NCBI GenBank assembly: GCA_023392475.1 | Contig: JAEVZA010000092.1 | Location: forward strand, 1 to 9,024 | Direction: 5' to 3' | DNA from: Actinomycetes bacterium | GTDB lineage: Bacteria; Actinomycetota; Acidimicrobiia; Acidimicrobiales; Microtrichaceae | DNA: 9,024 nt | In this document: positions 1 through 6,942 of the stretch, piece by piece | Layout: each line of letters begins with the position of its first letter | How positions within the stretch are numbered: the first letter of the stretch is position 1 | Notes under the pieces: generated by a model | Database searches by the model: none | Told to the model about the DNA's origin: nothing | What the model saw: the letters and a program-made list of their open reading frames with translations, nothing else | Program-made: the position numbers and the translations under genes

Positions 1-159
1 GCCCGGGCCCGGGTGGGCGAGCACGGCGACGGCCTCCGGGACATCCGGCGGGCCGCCGAGCACGGCGCCTACCCGCGCTCGATGCCGGGCCTCGGCTCCG
101 TCGCGGCCGACGTCGTGCGGGTGCTGCGGCCGGACCGGTCCGATCGGGGCCGGGCGTGA
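1..159 (+). CDS. C-terminal end of an unrecognised protein (5' truncated by window edge)
   Basis: Frame 1 is open from the first base to a TGA at 157-159 and gives 52 residues ending in PDRSDRGRA. The fragment is rich in Ala, Arg and Gly and includes the stretch AYPRSMPGLGSVAADVVRVL. I recognise no domain or catalytic motif in it. Support for it being a real gene comes from its exclusively G/C-ending codons and from its stop, which overlaps the GTG start of the following glycosyltransferase by four bases (GTGA, 156-159). That junction is the same translational-coupling type seen twice more in this window. By context it is probably another polysaccharide biosynthesis gene, but the sequence seen here does not show this. 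Confidence 0.6.
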   Translation, partial: ARARVGEHGDGLRDIRRAAEHGAYPRSMPGLGSVAADVVRVLRPDRSDRGRA

Positions 160-1319
160 CGCCGCTGCGCACCACCAACGTCCTGGTCGTCAGCGACTCG
201 CTCCACCAGGGCGGCGCCGAGCGGGTGTCGGTGGACATCGCCAACACGCTCGACCGCCACCAGTTCACGGTGGCGTTCTGCTCCACGCGCGTCGGCGGCC
301 CGCTCGAGGACCGGCTCCGCCCCGACGTCGACCTCACGATCCTCCACCGGGCCGCCACGTGGGACCTCCGGAAGCTCCCCGCGTTCGCCGAGCTCGTCCG
401 GCGCCACCGCATCGACGTCGTGCACTCGCACGGGCGCGGGACCATGAAGTTCGTCGCGCTGGCGGCGGCGACCGCCGGCCTGCCGGTGCGCCACGTGTTC
501 CACGACCACTTCGGCCTGCTGCACCTCGACCGCGGCGCGGACGTGGGCCTGCGGACGGCGATGCGCAGCCGCGTCGACGCCTACCTCGGGGTCGACGACC
601 GCCTCTGCCGCTGGGCGGTGCGCGAGATCGGGCTGCCGCCCGAGCGGGTGCACCTCGTCCGCTCGGGCGTGGACCTCACCCGCTTCACCGGCGTCACCGC
701 GCTCGACGTGCACCACGAGTTCGGCATCCCCGAGGGCCGCGTCGCCGTCGTGGCGGCCGCGAACTTCCGGCCGCAGAAGGACTACCCGACCCTGTTCCTC
801 GCCATGGCGGAGCTCGCCCCCGACGTGCTGGCGCGGCTGCACCTCGTCATCTGCGGCGACACGACGGCCGACCCCGTGTACTTCGAGCGCTGCACGCAGA
901 TGGTCGAGCGCCTCGGGCTGGCCGACCACGTCGACGTGGCGGGCACGCGGGACGACCTCCCGGCGATCCTCGCCGGCGCCGACGCCGCGGTCCTGTCGTC
1001 GAAGAACGAGACGGGCCCCCTCGTCGTCCTCGAGTACATGGCGAGCGGGCTCCCGTTCGTCGCCACCGACACGGGCGAGGTCACCCGCGCCGTCCGCGGC
1101 CTCGACGTGGGCTTCACGCCCGCCCCGCGCGACCACCACGAGCTGGCCGACGCGCTCGACGCGCTCCTCCGGATGGAGCCCGCCGAACGGCAGGCGATGG
1201 GCCGTCGCGGGCGGGCCCTGGCGGAGGAGCGGTTCGCCCAGGAGATCGTCACCCGCCAGATCGAGGGCATCTACGACGACGTGCTCCGGACGGGTGTTCC
1301 GGGGGCCACCCGATCCTGA
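156..1319 (+). CDS. GT4-family glycosyltransferase (GT-B fold)
   Basis: The predicted 387-residue protein is a cytoplasmic or peripheral-membrane enzyme that would transfer a sugar from a nucleotide-sugar donor to a growing lipid-linked glycan. The N-terminal Rossmann half opens with NVLVVSDSLHQGGAERV (residues 8-24); the GGAERV acceptor-side loop is typical of GT4 enzymes. The donor-binding half begins near residue 200 with NFRPQKDYPTL (203-213), containing the conserved Arg and Lys that contact the donor phosphates. It continues with GTRDDLPAILAGADAAVLSS (263-282) and the E-x7-E signature, E285 to E293, in NETGPLVVLEYMASGLP. The length is normal for the family. The GTG start at 156 is chosen because it overlaps the upstream stop (GTGA) and places the first beta strand a few residues in; no strong Shine-Dalgarno sequence is visible, so coupled translation is likely. 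The exact donor and linkage cannot be read from sequence. It belongs to the leftmost transcription unit, separated from the next gene by 108 nt. Confidence 0.93.
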   Translation: MTPLRTTNVLVVSDSLHQGGAERVSVDIANTLDRHQFTVAFCSTRVGGPLEDRLRPDVDLTILHRAATWDLRKLPAFAELVRRHRIDVVHSHGRGTMKFVALAAATAGLPVRHVFHDHFGLLHLDRGADVGLRTAMRSRVDAYLGVDDRLCRWAVREIGLPPERVHLVRSGVDLTRFTGVTALDVHHEFGIPEGRVAVVAAANFRPQKDYPTLFLAMAELAPDVLARLHLVICGDTTADPVYFERCTQMVERLGLADHVDVAGTRDDLPAILAGADAAVLSSKNETGPLVVLEYMASGLPFVATDTGEVTRAVRGLDVGFTPAPRDHHELADALDALLRMEPAERQAMGRRGRALAEERFAQEIVTRQIEGIYDDVLRTGVPGATRS

Positions 1320-1350
1320 GGGAAGTCGTGGGCATTCCTCCCCGCCCCGG

Positions 1351-1380
1351 GTGACGCGCGCACCGCGCGCCCGCCATACT
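1351..1380 (+). promoter_or_regulatory. Candidate sigma70-type promoter for the downstream five-gene unit
   Basis: In the only sizeable intergenic gap, GTGACG (1351-1356) and CATACT (1375-1380) each match the -35 and -10 consensus at four of six positions and are 18 nt apart. Transcription would start near 1387, about 40 nt before the ATG at 1428. The AT-bearing hexamer stands out against very GC-rich flanks. This is a by-eye match only, and high-GC actinobacterial promoters are degenerate. Confidence 0.3.
1356..1370. repeat. Perfect inverted repeat GCGCGC-ACC-GCGCGC
   Basis: Two 6-bp arms (1356-1361 and 1365-1370) separated by ACC form a perfect inverted repeat, which also reads as a direct repeat because each arm is self-complementary. 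It lies exactly between the candidate -35 and -10 hexamers, where a repressor site would block polymerase. No T-run follows, so it is not a typical intrinsic terminator for the upstream glycosyltransferase. In DNA this GC-rich, a chance origin is quite possible. Confidence 0.35.
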
Positions 1381-1408
1381 TGACCGGTCCCGGGGCGTGG
1401 GACACGGC

Positions 1409-1415
1409 GAGGGGG
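1409..1415 (+). promoter_or_regulatory. Purine-rich ribosome binding site for the Wzz/BY-kinase gene
   Basis: GAGGGGG lies 12 nt upstream of the ATG at 1428 and is the best Shine-Dalgarno-like tract in the gap. The spacing is slightly long. It would suit the ATG at 1428 better than the in-frame TTG at 1380, which lies upstream of it, or the ATG at 1437, which would be 21 nt away. Confidence 0.45.
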
Positions 1416-1427
1416 ATCTCAGCTCAC

Positions 1428-3266
1428 ATGGAGCCGATGCAGGAGCGGTCAGAGACGAACATCGGCGAGTACCTCGCCGTGCTCCGTCGACGGTGGATGG
1501 TGGTCGCCGGCACCACGATCCTGGCCGTCGTCATCGTCGCCGCGATGGACTTCGCCAAGACGCCCGTCTACTCGACCTCCGCGCAGCTGCTCCTCCAGCC
1601 GAAGCAGTCCGAGTCGGTGTTCAACTCGCAGGCGCAGCAGACCGACGCCGACCGAGCGGTGCAGAACGAGCTGAAGATCATCAACTCGCTGCCCATCAAG
1701 AAGGCCGTCGAGAAGGCCTACGGGGCGCCGGTCGACATCAGCGCCACGTCCGGCGGCGATGACGACATCATCATCCTGAGCGCCACGGACACGGACCCGA
1801 AGAAGGCGGCCAAGAAGGTCAACGTGTACGCCGAGACGTACCAGACCGAGCGCCTGAACGCGATCGTCGCCGACCTGTCGCAGTCGAAGTCGGTCATCCA
1901 GCAGCAGATCAACGACTTCCAGAAGCAGATCGACCAGATCTCGAAGCCGATCGCCCAGCTCGACGCCCAGATCGCGACGACGCCGGTCAACACGAACGAG
2001 TACGTGCAGCTCGTCCAGCAGCGTGAGCGCCTCAACAACGAGATCTCGGCGCAGAAGGACGACCTCCAGAGCCAGCTGAACGACTACCAGCAGCGGCTCC
2101 AGATCCTGCAGCTGTCGGAGCGGCTCACCACCACGGGCGGCATCCAGATCCTGAACCCGGCCACGGTGCCCGGCTCGCCGATCTCGCCGAACATGATGCG
2201 AGACCTCCTCCAAGCCGCGCTGATCGGCCTGTTCATCGGCATCGGCCTGGCCTTCCTGCTCGAGCAGCTCGACGACTCGGTGCGCACCGCCGGCGACCTC
2301 GAGCGCATCGCGAAGGACGTCCCCACCCTCGGGCTCATCCCGCTCGACGAGGAGTGGAAGAACAAGGACGAACCGAGGCTCAGCCTGCTGGCGTCGCCGC
2401 AGTCCGCCACCGCGGAGGCGTACCGCGGCCTCCGGACGTCGCTGCAGTACCTGGCCCTCAACCGCCCGATGGGCGTCGTGCAGATCACGAGCGCCAGCGC
2501 GAGCGAGGGCAAGTCGTCCACGTTGGCCAACCTCGCCCTCGCGTTCGCCGACGCCGGCATGCCGGTCGCCGTCGTCGGCTGCGACCTCCGCCGCCCGCGC
2601 ATCCACCAGTACTTCCACGTCAACGGCGCGGTCGGCCTCACCTCGGTGCTGCTCGGCCAGGCCCGCCTCGGCGAGGCGCTCCAGCAGTCGCCGGTGCACC
2701 CGAACCTGCGGGTGCTGCCGTCGGGCCCGCGGCCGCCGAACCCGTCGGAGCTGCTGAGCCTCGACCGCACGACGCAGCTCATCCGGGCGCTGCTCGAGAC
2801 GCACGCCATCGTCCTGCTCGACTGCCCGCCGGTGCTGCCGGTCACGGATTCGCTCGTGCTGTCGCGCTGCGTCGACGCCTCGCTGTGCGTGGCGATGAGC
2901 CAGCGCACCTCCAAGCGGCAGATGAAGCAGACCATCGAGCGGCTCCGCCAGGTCAACAGCCCGCTCATCGGCATGATCCTCAACGGCGTGTCCGCCGAGG
3001 GCGTCTACAGCTCGCTCTACGAGTACTACGGCTACAAGCAGCCGAAGGGCCCGTTCGGGCGGTTCCGGAAGTCGAAGGCCGACGTGCCGGCCCTGACCGA
3101 CGCGTTCCTGCCCGGCGCCGGGCCCCGCCCGCCGGCCGGTCCTGCGGCGGGCGGTCCGCCGCCGAACGGCGTGGCGAACGGCGTGCCCAACGGCAACGGC
3201 AACGGCAACGGGCTGAACGGCAACGGGTCCGCGCGGCCCACCGGCACCAACGTCCCGCAGAGCTGA
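1428..3266 (+). CDS. Wzz-domain polysaccharide co-polymerase fused to BY-type tyrosine kinase (Wzc/CpsCD-like)
   Basis: This 612-residue inner-membrane protein would regulate polysaccharide chain length and export through cycles of tyrosine autophosphorylation. NIGEYLAVLRRRW begins the Wzz domain near residue 11, followed by TM1 (about 23-43). A Gln-rich coiled-coil periplasmic region spans about 144-234. The Pro-rich PATVPGSPISP motif (244-254) precedes TM2 (about 260-281). The cytoplasmic kinase carries ExxRxxR (E330, R333, R336), Walker A SASASEGKSS (355-364, K362), a Walker A' VVGCDLRRP, Walker B IVLLDCPP (461-468) and a tyrosine cluster at 527, 531, 533, 534 and 536. In Walker A' the first Asp of the usual DxD is Gly, while the second is kept (D386). 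After the tyrosines comes an unusual Pro/Gly tail ending in Asn-Gly repeats. The ATG at 1428 is preferred for its ribosome binding site and because the in-frame TTG at 1380 overlaps the candidate -10. The stop is 4 nt before the next GTG, so the genes are probably co-transcribed. Confidence 0.94.
   Translation: MEPMQERSETNIGEYLAVLRRRWMVVAGTTILAVVIVAAMDFAKTPVYSTSAQLLLQPKQSESVFNSQAQQTDADRAVQNELKIINSLPIKKAVEKAYGAPVDISATSGGDDDIIILSATDTDPKKAAKKVNVYAETYQTERLNAIVADLSQSKSVIQQQINDFQKQIDQISKPIAQLDAQIATTPVNTNEYVQLVQQRERLNNEISAQKDDLQSQLNDYQQRLQILQLSERLTTTGGIQILNPATVPGSPISPNMMRDLLQAALIGLFIGIGLAFLLEQLDDSVRTAGDLERIAKDVPTLGLIPLDEEWKNKDEPRLSLLASPQSATAEAYRGLRTSLQYLALNRPMGVVQITSASASEGKSSTLANLALAFADAGMPVAVVGCDLRRPRIHQYFHVNGAVGLTSVLLGQARLGEALQQSPVHPNLRVLPSGPRPPNPSELLSLDRTTQLIRALLETHAIVLLDCPPVLPVTDSLVLSRCVDASLCVAMSQRTSKRQMKQTIERLRQVNSPLIGMILNGVSAEGVYSSLYEYYGYKQPKGPFGRFRKSKADVPALTDAFLPGAGPRPPAGPAAGGPPPNGVANGVPNGNGNGNGLNGNGSARPTGTNVPQS
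3165..3227 (+). repeat. AACGGC/AACGGG hexamer repeats encoding Asn-Gly
   Basis: Eight in-frame copies of AACGGC, AACGGG or AACGGC-like hexamers start at 3165, 3177, 3189, 3195, 3201, 3207, 3216 and 3222; four of them (3189-3212) are directly tandem. They encode the Asn-Gly dipeptides in the disordered C-terminal tail of the BY-kinase. Near-identical codon use across copies suggests expansion by replication slippage rather than independent selection of each residue. Confidence 0.8.
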
Positions 3267-3270
3267 GCCC

Positions 3271-4455
3271 GTGGCACCGCAGGTGCCGGCCTCCCGCGCC
3301 GGGACGCGACCCGACGTCCGCTTCCTCGTCCACGGCGCGGAGCGCAGCGGGCCGCCCAGGTACGTGCTCACGCTCCTGACGGCGTGGACCGCGTGCCCAC
3401 CGGCCTTCCGCCCGTCGGTCGTCGTGGCGCGGCCCGGGCCGCTGGTGCCCGCGTTCGAGCGGGTGGCGCCCACGACCGTCGCCCGCCTCGACCGGCGGTC
3501 GCCCGAGCAGGTGGGGGCACGGGCGCTCCGGGCGGCCCGGATGGACGGCGCCGCCGCGCACCTGGCGGACGCCGCCACGCGGCGCCGCGTCGGGGACGAC
3601 GTCCCCGCCCTCACGGTCGTGAACGGTGCGACCGCACCGACCTGCGCGCTCCTCCGCGCCCTGCCGCACGGCCGGGTCGTCATGGTCGCCCACGAGCTCT
3701 CGACCGGCTGGTTCGGCAACATCGACGACGCCGACCGATCCCTCCTCCTCTCCACGTGCGAGCGGTACCTCGCCGTCTCCGAGCCGGTGCGAGACCTCCT
3801 GATCGATCGCCTCGGCGTCCCGTCGGAGGTGGTCGAGGTCGTGCCGCCGGCGATCGACCTGTCGGAGCGCCGTGCGGCGGGGCGCGGATCGGGTGACGGG
3901 CCGGTCGTGGTCATCGGCTCCGGCGAGACCGACTGGCGGAAGGCACCGGAGCTGTGGCTCCAGGCCGCCGCGCTCGTGCGCTCGATGGCGCCCGACCTCG
4001 ACATCCGCTTCCGGTGGTTCGGCGGCGCGACCACGTCCGAGCCCGCGGCGTGGCCGCTCCGGCACGAGGTGGACCACCTCGCACTCGGCGACCGCGTCGA
4101 GTTCCTCGGGCCGGTGCCGTCGCCCTGGCCGGTGCTGGCCGGCGCCGACCTGTACGCCACCGCCGCCCGCGAGGACGCCGCGCCGATGGCCTGCTCCGAG
4201 GCAGCTGCGGCGGGGCTGCCGGTCGTGACCTTCGACGTGGGCGGCGCCGCCGACCTCGTGCGCGACGGCCGGTGCGGTCGGGTCATCCCGTATCCTCTGG
4301 TCACCGAGTTCGCCGGCGCCGTCGTGGAGCTGGCACGGGACCCGGAGCTGCGATCGGAGATGGGCAGGCGCGGGGCGGCCCACGTCGAGGCCCGTCAGGA
4401 AGCCGGCGTCGTCGCAGGTCGCGTGGAGGCGTGGTTGATGGGATCGCTGACATGA
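3271..4455 (+). CDS. GT4-like glycosyltransferase
   Basis: The predicted 394-residue protein has the two-half GT-B layout of GT4 enzymes and probably adds a sugar to the lipid-linked repeat unit. The N-terminal half starts with VRFLVHGAERSGPPRYVLTL (16-35), where SGPPR occupies the acceptor-side glycine loop. The helix-strand pattern continues through VVMVAHELS (136-144) and YLAVSEPVRDLL (166-177). The donor half begins near PVVVIGSGETDWRKAPELWL (211-230), with K224 at the usual phosphate-binding position, followed by VEFLGPV and LAGADLYATAAREDAAPMACSE. The signature is D302-x7-E310, with Asp replacing the first Glu of the usual E-x7-E, followed by AAAAGLPVVTFDVGG. The Asp form is common in REDPFP-type GT4 enzymes, so activity is expected. 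The GTG start at 3271 lies 4 nt after the BY-kinase stop, and the last codons overlap the next gene by ATGA. Donor and acceptor are unknown. Confidence 0.88.
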   Translation: MAPQVPASRAGTRPDVRFLVHGAERSGPPRYVLTLLTAWTACPPAFRPSVVVARPGPLVPAFERVAPTTVARLDRRSPEQVGARALRAARMDGAAAHLADAATRRRVGDDVPALTVVNGATAPTCALLRALPHGRVVMVAHELSTGWFGNIDDADRSLLLSTCERYLAVSEPVRDLLIDRLGVPSEVVEVVPPAIDLSERRAAGRGSGDGPVVVIGSGETDWRKAPELWLQAAALVRSMAPDLDIRFRWFGGATTSEPAAWPLRHEVDHLALGDRVEFLGPVPSPWPVLAGADLYATAAREDAAPMACSEAAAAGLPVVTFDVGGAADLVRDGRCGRVIPYPLVTEFAGAVVELARDPELRSEMGRRGAAHVEARQEAGVVAGRVEAWLMGSLT

Positions 4456-5159
4456 GGCGGAGCGCGCGGCACGTCGCCGTGCTCGCCGTGGCCGCGGTGC
4501 TGGCCGTGCTCGCGGCGTGCGGCGGATCGAACGGCGACGACACCGCCACGCCCGGGTACGACGGGCGGAACAAGCCCGTGGACACCTCGCCCTTCCAGAT
4601 GGCGAACCCGTCGACCACCGACGGACCGACGACGATCCCCGGTCCCGGTCCCACGCTGCCCCTCCCGGCGATGTTCCAGACGACCACGACCGACGCGCCG
4701 CGGGTGGTCGCCGACGGCAGCGGCGGCGTGATCGATTCGCAGACGACGACGTCGCTCGAGCCGATCAGCGACCCGGGCACCTCGACCGCTCCGTGCGAGG
4801 CGTTCTTCGTCATCGCCCAGGCGGGGCGGGACGTCCAGCTCCGATTCGCGGACAACCCGAACTCGGACTTCCAGTCGGCGAAGGACCGGCTCGTGGCCGC
4901 GTTCAACCAGGCGATCAACATCCTGACGCCCCGCCTCGCCGAGGGGCCCGACCCCGCCGTGTCGGCCACGCTGCGGTCCCGGATCCTGGCGATGCGCGAC
5001 CTGGCCTCGCAGGCCCGCACCATCGCGGACGGCGGCAAGGTGTACTACCCGCTCCAGAGCGCGCAGGGACCGGGTGAGCAGGTGGGCTGGGGCGAGATCC
5101 TGACGCACCTCACCCGGTACTGCGCCGCGGTGCCGCGCTCGTTCGGCCTCGTGGTGTGA
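4452..5159 (+). CDS. Thr-rich lipoprotein of unknown function
   Basis: This 235-residue protein has a clear type II signal peptide: MRRSARH, a hydrophobic Ala/Val/Leu core (8-22) and a lipobox L20-A-A-C23. It should be lipidated at C23 and tethered to the outer face of the membrane. Residues 24-112 form a low-complexity Thr/Pro/Gly/Asp linker (for example QTTTTDAP and SQTTTSLEP). The folded part, about 113-235, looks mostly helical and is bounded by two Cys, C115 and C224, the only ones in the mature chain apart from the lipidated C23, which could form a disulfide. I recognise no catalytic motif or named family. The ATG at 4452 overlaps the preceding stop (ATGA) and gives an ideal signal peptide. 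A GGAGG at 4425-4429 is too distant to serve this start well, so translation is likely coupled. Between a glycosyltransferase and AsnB, it may be an accessory factor for polymer export or surface anchoring, but this is only inference. Confidence 0.85.
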   Translation: MRRSARHVAVLAVAAVLAVLAACGGSNGDDTATPGYDGRNKPVDTSPFQMANPSTTDGPTTIPGPGPTLPLPAMFQTTTTDAPRVVADGSGGVIDSQTTTSLEPISDPGTSTAPCEAFFVIAQAGRDVQLRFADNPNSDFQSAKDRLVAAFNQAINILTPRLAEGPDPAVSATLRSRILAMRDLASQARTIADGGKVYYPLQSAQGPGEQVGWGEILTHLTRYCAAVPRSFGLVV

Positions 5160-5160
5160 C

Positions 5161-6942
5161 GTGTGCGGGATCGCGGGCGTCGTCGGTCCGGCCGCGCCGT
5201 CGCGCCGTGACGCCGTGCAGCGCATGGTGGCGGCCCTGCGCCACCGCGGGCCCGACGAGCACGGCGTGGTCGTCGCCGGCGACGCCGTCCTGGGGGTCGC
5301 CCGCCTCGCGGTGATCGACCCGCAGCACGGGCACCAGCCGCTCGTCGATCCCGGCACGGGCGCCGTCCTCGCCTGCAACGGCGAGATCTACGGCTACGAG
5401 CGCCTGCGGCGCGAGCTCGCCCCCTACCCGTTCACGACCGGGTCCGACGTGGAGGTCGTCCTGGCGCTGCACCGCGACCACGGCGTCGACCTCCTCCCCC
5501 ACCTCCCCGGCACGTTCGCGCTCGCGCTGTGGGACCCGTCGGCCCGCGAGCTCCTGCTCGCCCGCGACCGGTTCGGCGAGCGCCCGCTGTACTGGGCGAC
5601 CACGGACGACGGCGGCCTCGCGTTCGCGTCCGAGCTGGGGGCCCTCGTGGCGAGCGGGCTCGTGGACCGCCACCTGGACCGGGAGGTGCTCGCTCACGTC
5701 CTGCGCCAGGGCTACGTGCCGCCCGGTCGGTGCATCTGGACCGGCATCCACTCGCTCCCGCCCGCCTCCCGGCTGCGCTGGCACCCCGACCGCACGACCG
5801 TCGACCGGTGGTGGGAGCCGCCCGGGGTCGGCGCCGATCCCGGCACCGGTGCCGCGGTCGAGTGGTTCCGCGCCGAGCTGGACCGCGCCGTCAGGGACCA
5901 GCTGGTCTCCGACGTGCCGATCGGCGCGTTCCTCTCCGGCGGGATCGACTCCTCGACGATCGCCTCGCTCGCGGCCCGCCACCACCCCGATCTGCACGCC
6001 TTCGCGTTCGACATGCCCGAGTCGTCAGAGGTGGCGCACGCCCGCGCCGTGGCCGACCGGCACGGCATCGAGCTCCACGTGTGCCGCCCCGACCTCGCCG
6101 CGGCACGCCTCCCCGAGCTCCTCGAGACGTCGGCCGCCACGTGGGACGAGCCGTTCGCGGACTCGTCCGCGCTGCCGACGTGGTTGCTGTCGGCGTTCGC
6201 GCGGGAGCACGTCACCGTGGCCCTCACCGGCGACGGCGCGGACGAGCTGCTGGGTGGCTACCTCTGCTGGGCGCGCGACTGCCTGGCTCCGTCCGACCCG
6301 GCACGAGCGGGCGGGGGCGCGCCGCGGCGCGGCCGGCTGGCGCGGTTCCGGCGCAGGGACGCGGAGGTGCACGACGTGGCCGCCCGCTACGCGCGGTTCC
6401 GCCAGTACCTGGACGCCGACGAGCTCGCCCGCCTCGGCCTGCCCGCCGTCGACCTCGGTCCGGTGGATCTCGGCCGGTACCGGACCGGCACCGCCGACGA
6501 CATCAGCCGCTTCGACCTCGACCACTACCTCCCCGGCGACATCCTGGTGAAGACGGACCGGGCGTCGATGGCCTGGGGGCTCGAGGTGCGGTCGCCCTTC
6601 CTGGACGTGGCGATCGCCGAGGGGTGCCTCCGGCTCCCGGCGACGCAGAAGGTCGACGCCGTGCAGGAGAAGCTCCTGCTGCGACGGGCCTTCGGCGACC
6701 TGCTGCCCGCCGACGTCGTCGAGCGACCGAAGCAGGGCTTCGGCGCCCCGATGGAGCTCTGGTTGGGCACCCCGCAGGTCGACGAGCTCGTGGGCGCGCA
6801 CCTCAGGGACCCCGCGTCGACGCTGTTCGAGCTCGTCGACCGCGACGCGGTGCAGCCCCTCATCGGTCGCGACCAGCGCACGTGGAACCTGCTCACCGTC
6901 GCCATGTGGTGGGCACGCCACCGAGCCGGGGCGACCTCGTGA
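5161..6942 (+). CDS. asnB: Glutamine-dependent asparagine synthetase homologue (class II amidotransferase)
   Basis: The 593-residue protein has both domains of AsnB enzymes: an N-terminal Ntn glutaminase that releases ammonia from glutamine and a C-terminal ATP-PPase domain that adenylates and amidates a carboxylate. The start GTG is followed by TGC, giving MCGIAGVVG with C2 as the catalytic nucleophile once Met is removed; this fixes the start at 5161. Glutaminase motifs include RHRGPDEHG, RLAVID (48-53), NGEIYGYE (73-80), GSD (94-96) and ARDRFGERPLY. The synthetase half has the PP-loop SGGIDSS (259-265), DEPFADSSALPTWLLS (329-344), LTGDGADELLGGY (355-367) and LVKTDRASMAWGLEVRSPFLD-type residues around 462-482, then RPKQGFGAP (522-530). 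No key residue is missing. It starts 1 nt after the lipoprotein stop and overlaps the next gene by GTGA. Such paralogues in polysaccharide clusters can amidate sugar acids or other acceptors rather than aspartate; here the substrate is not proven by sequence. The symbol denotes family only. Confidence 0.95.
   Translation: MCGIAGVVGPAAPSRRDAVQRMVAALRHRGPDEHGVVVAGDAVLGVARLAVIDPQHGHQPLVDPGTGAVLACNGEIYGYERLRRELAPYPFTTGSDVEVVLALHRDHGVDLLPHLPGTFALALWDPSARELLLARDRFGERPLYWATTDDGGLAFASELGALVASGLVDRHLDREVLAHVLRQGYVPPGRCIWTGIHSLPPASRLRWHPDRTTVDRWWEPPGVGADPGTGAAVEWFRAELDRAVRDQLVSDVPIGAFLSGGIDSSTIASLAARHHPDLHAFAFDMPESSEVAHARAVADRHGIELHVCRPDLAAARLPELLETSAATWDEPFADSSALPTWLLSAFAREHVTVALTGDGADELLGGYLCWARDCLAPSDPARAGGGAPRRGRLARFRRRDAEVHDVAARYARFRQYLDADELARLGLPAVDLGPVDLGRYRTGTADDISRFDLDHYLPGDILVKTDRASMAWGLEVRSPFLDVAIAEGCLRLPATQKVDAVQEKLLLRRAFGDLLPADVVERPKQGFGAPMELWLGTPQVDELVGAHLRDPASTLFELVDRDAVQPLIGRDQRTWNLLTVAMWWARHRAGATS

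Noticed and set aside
1318..1340. GGAA...TTCC inverted repeat just after the first glycosyltransferase as a terminator
   Set aside because: The stem is only four pairs with a 10-nt loop and no T-run follows, so it does not support an intrinsic terminator.
1380..1427. A 16-codon N-terminal extension of the Wzz/BY-kinase from TTG 1380
   Set aside because: The TTG overlaps the candidate -10 hexamer and lies upstream of the purine-rich ribosome binding site, and the added residues look unlike a Wzz N-terminus. The ATG at 1428 fits better.
1449..4304. A very long open frame on the minus strand (about 950 codons) opposite the BY-kinase and second glycosyltransferase
   Set aside because: High-GC coding DNA with G/C third positions suppresses stops in antisense frames. 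The predicted product is a low-complexity Arg/Val/Glu/Asp string with no motif, while the plus strand carries clear catalytic motifs over the same bases.
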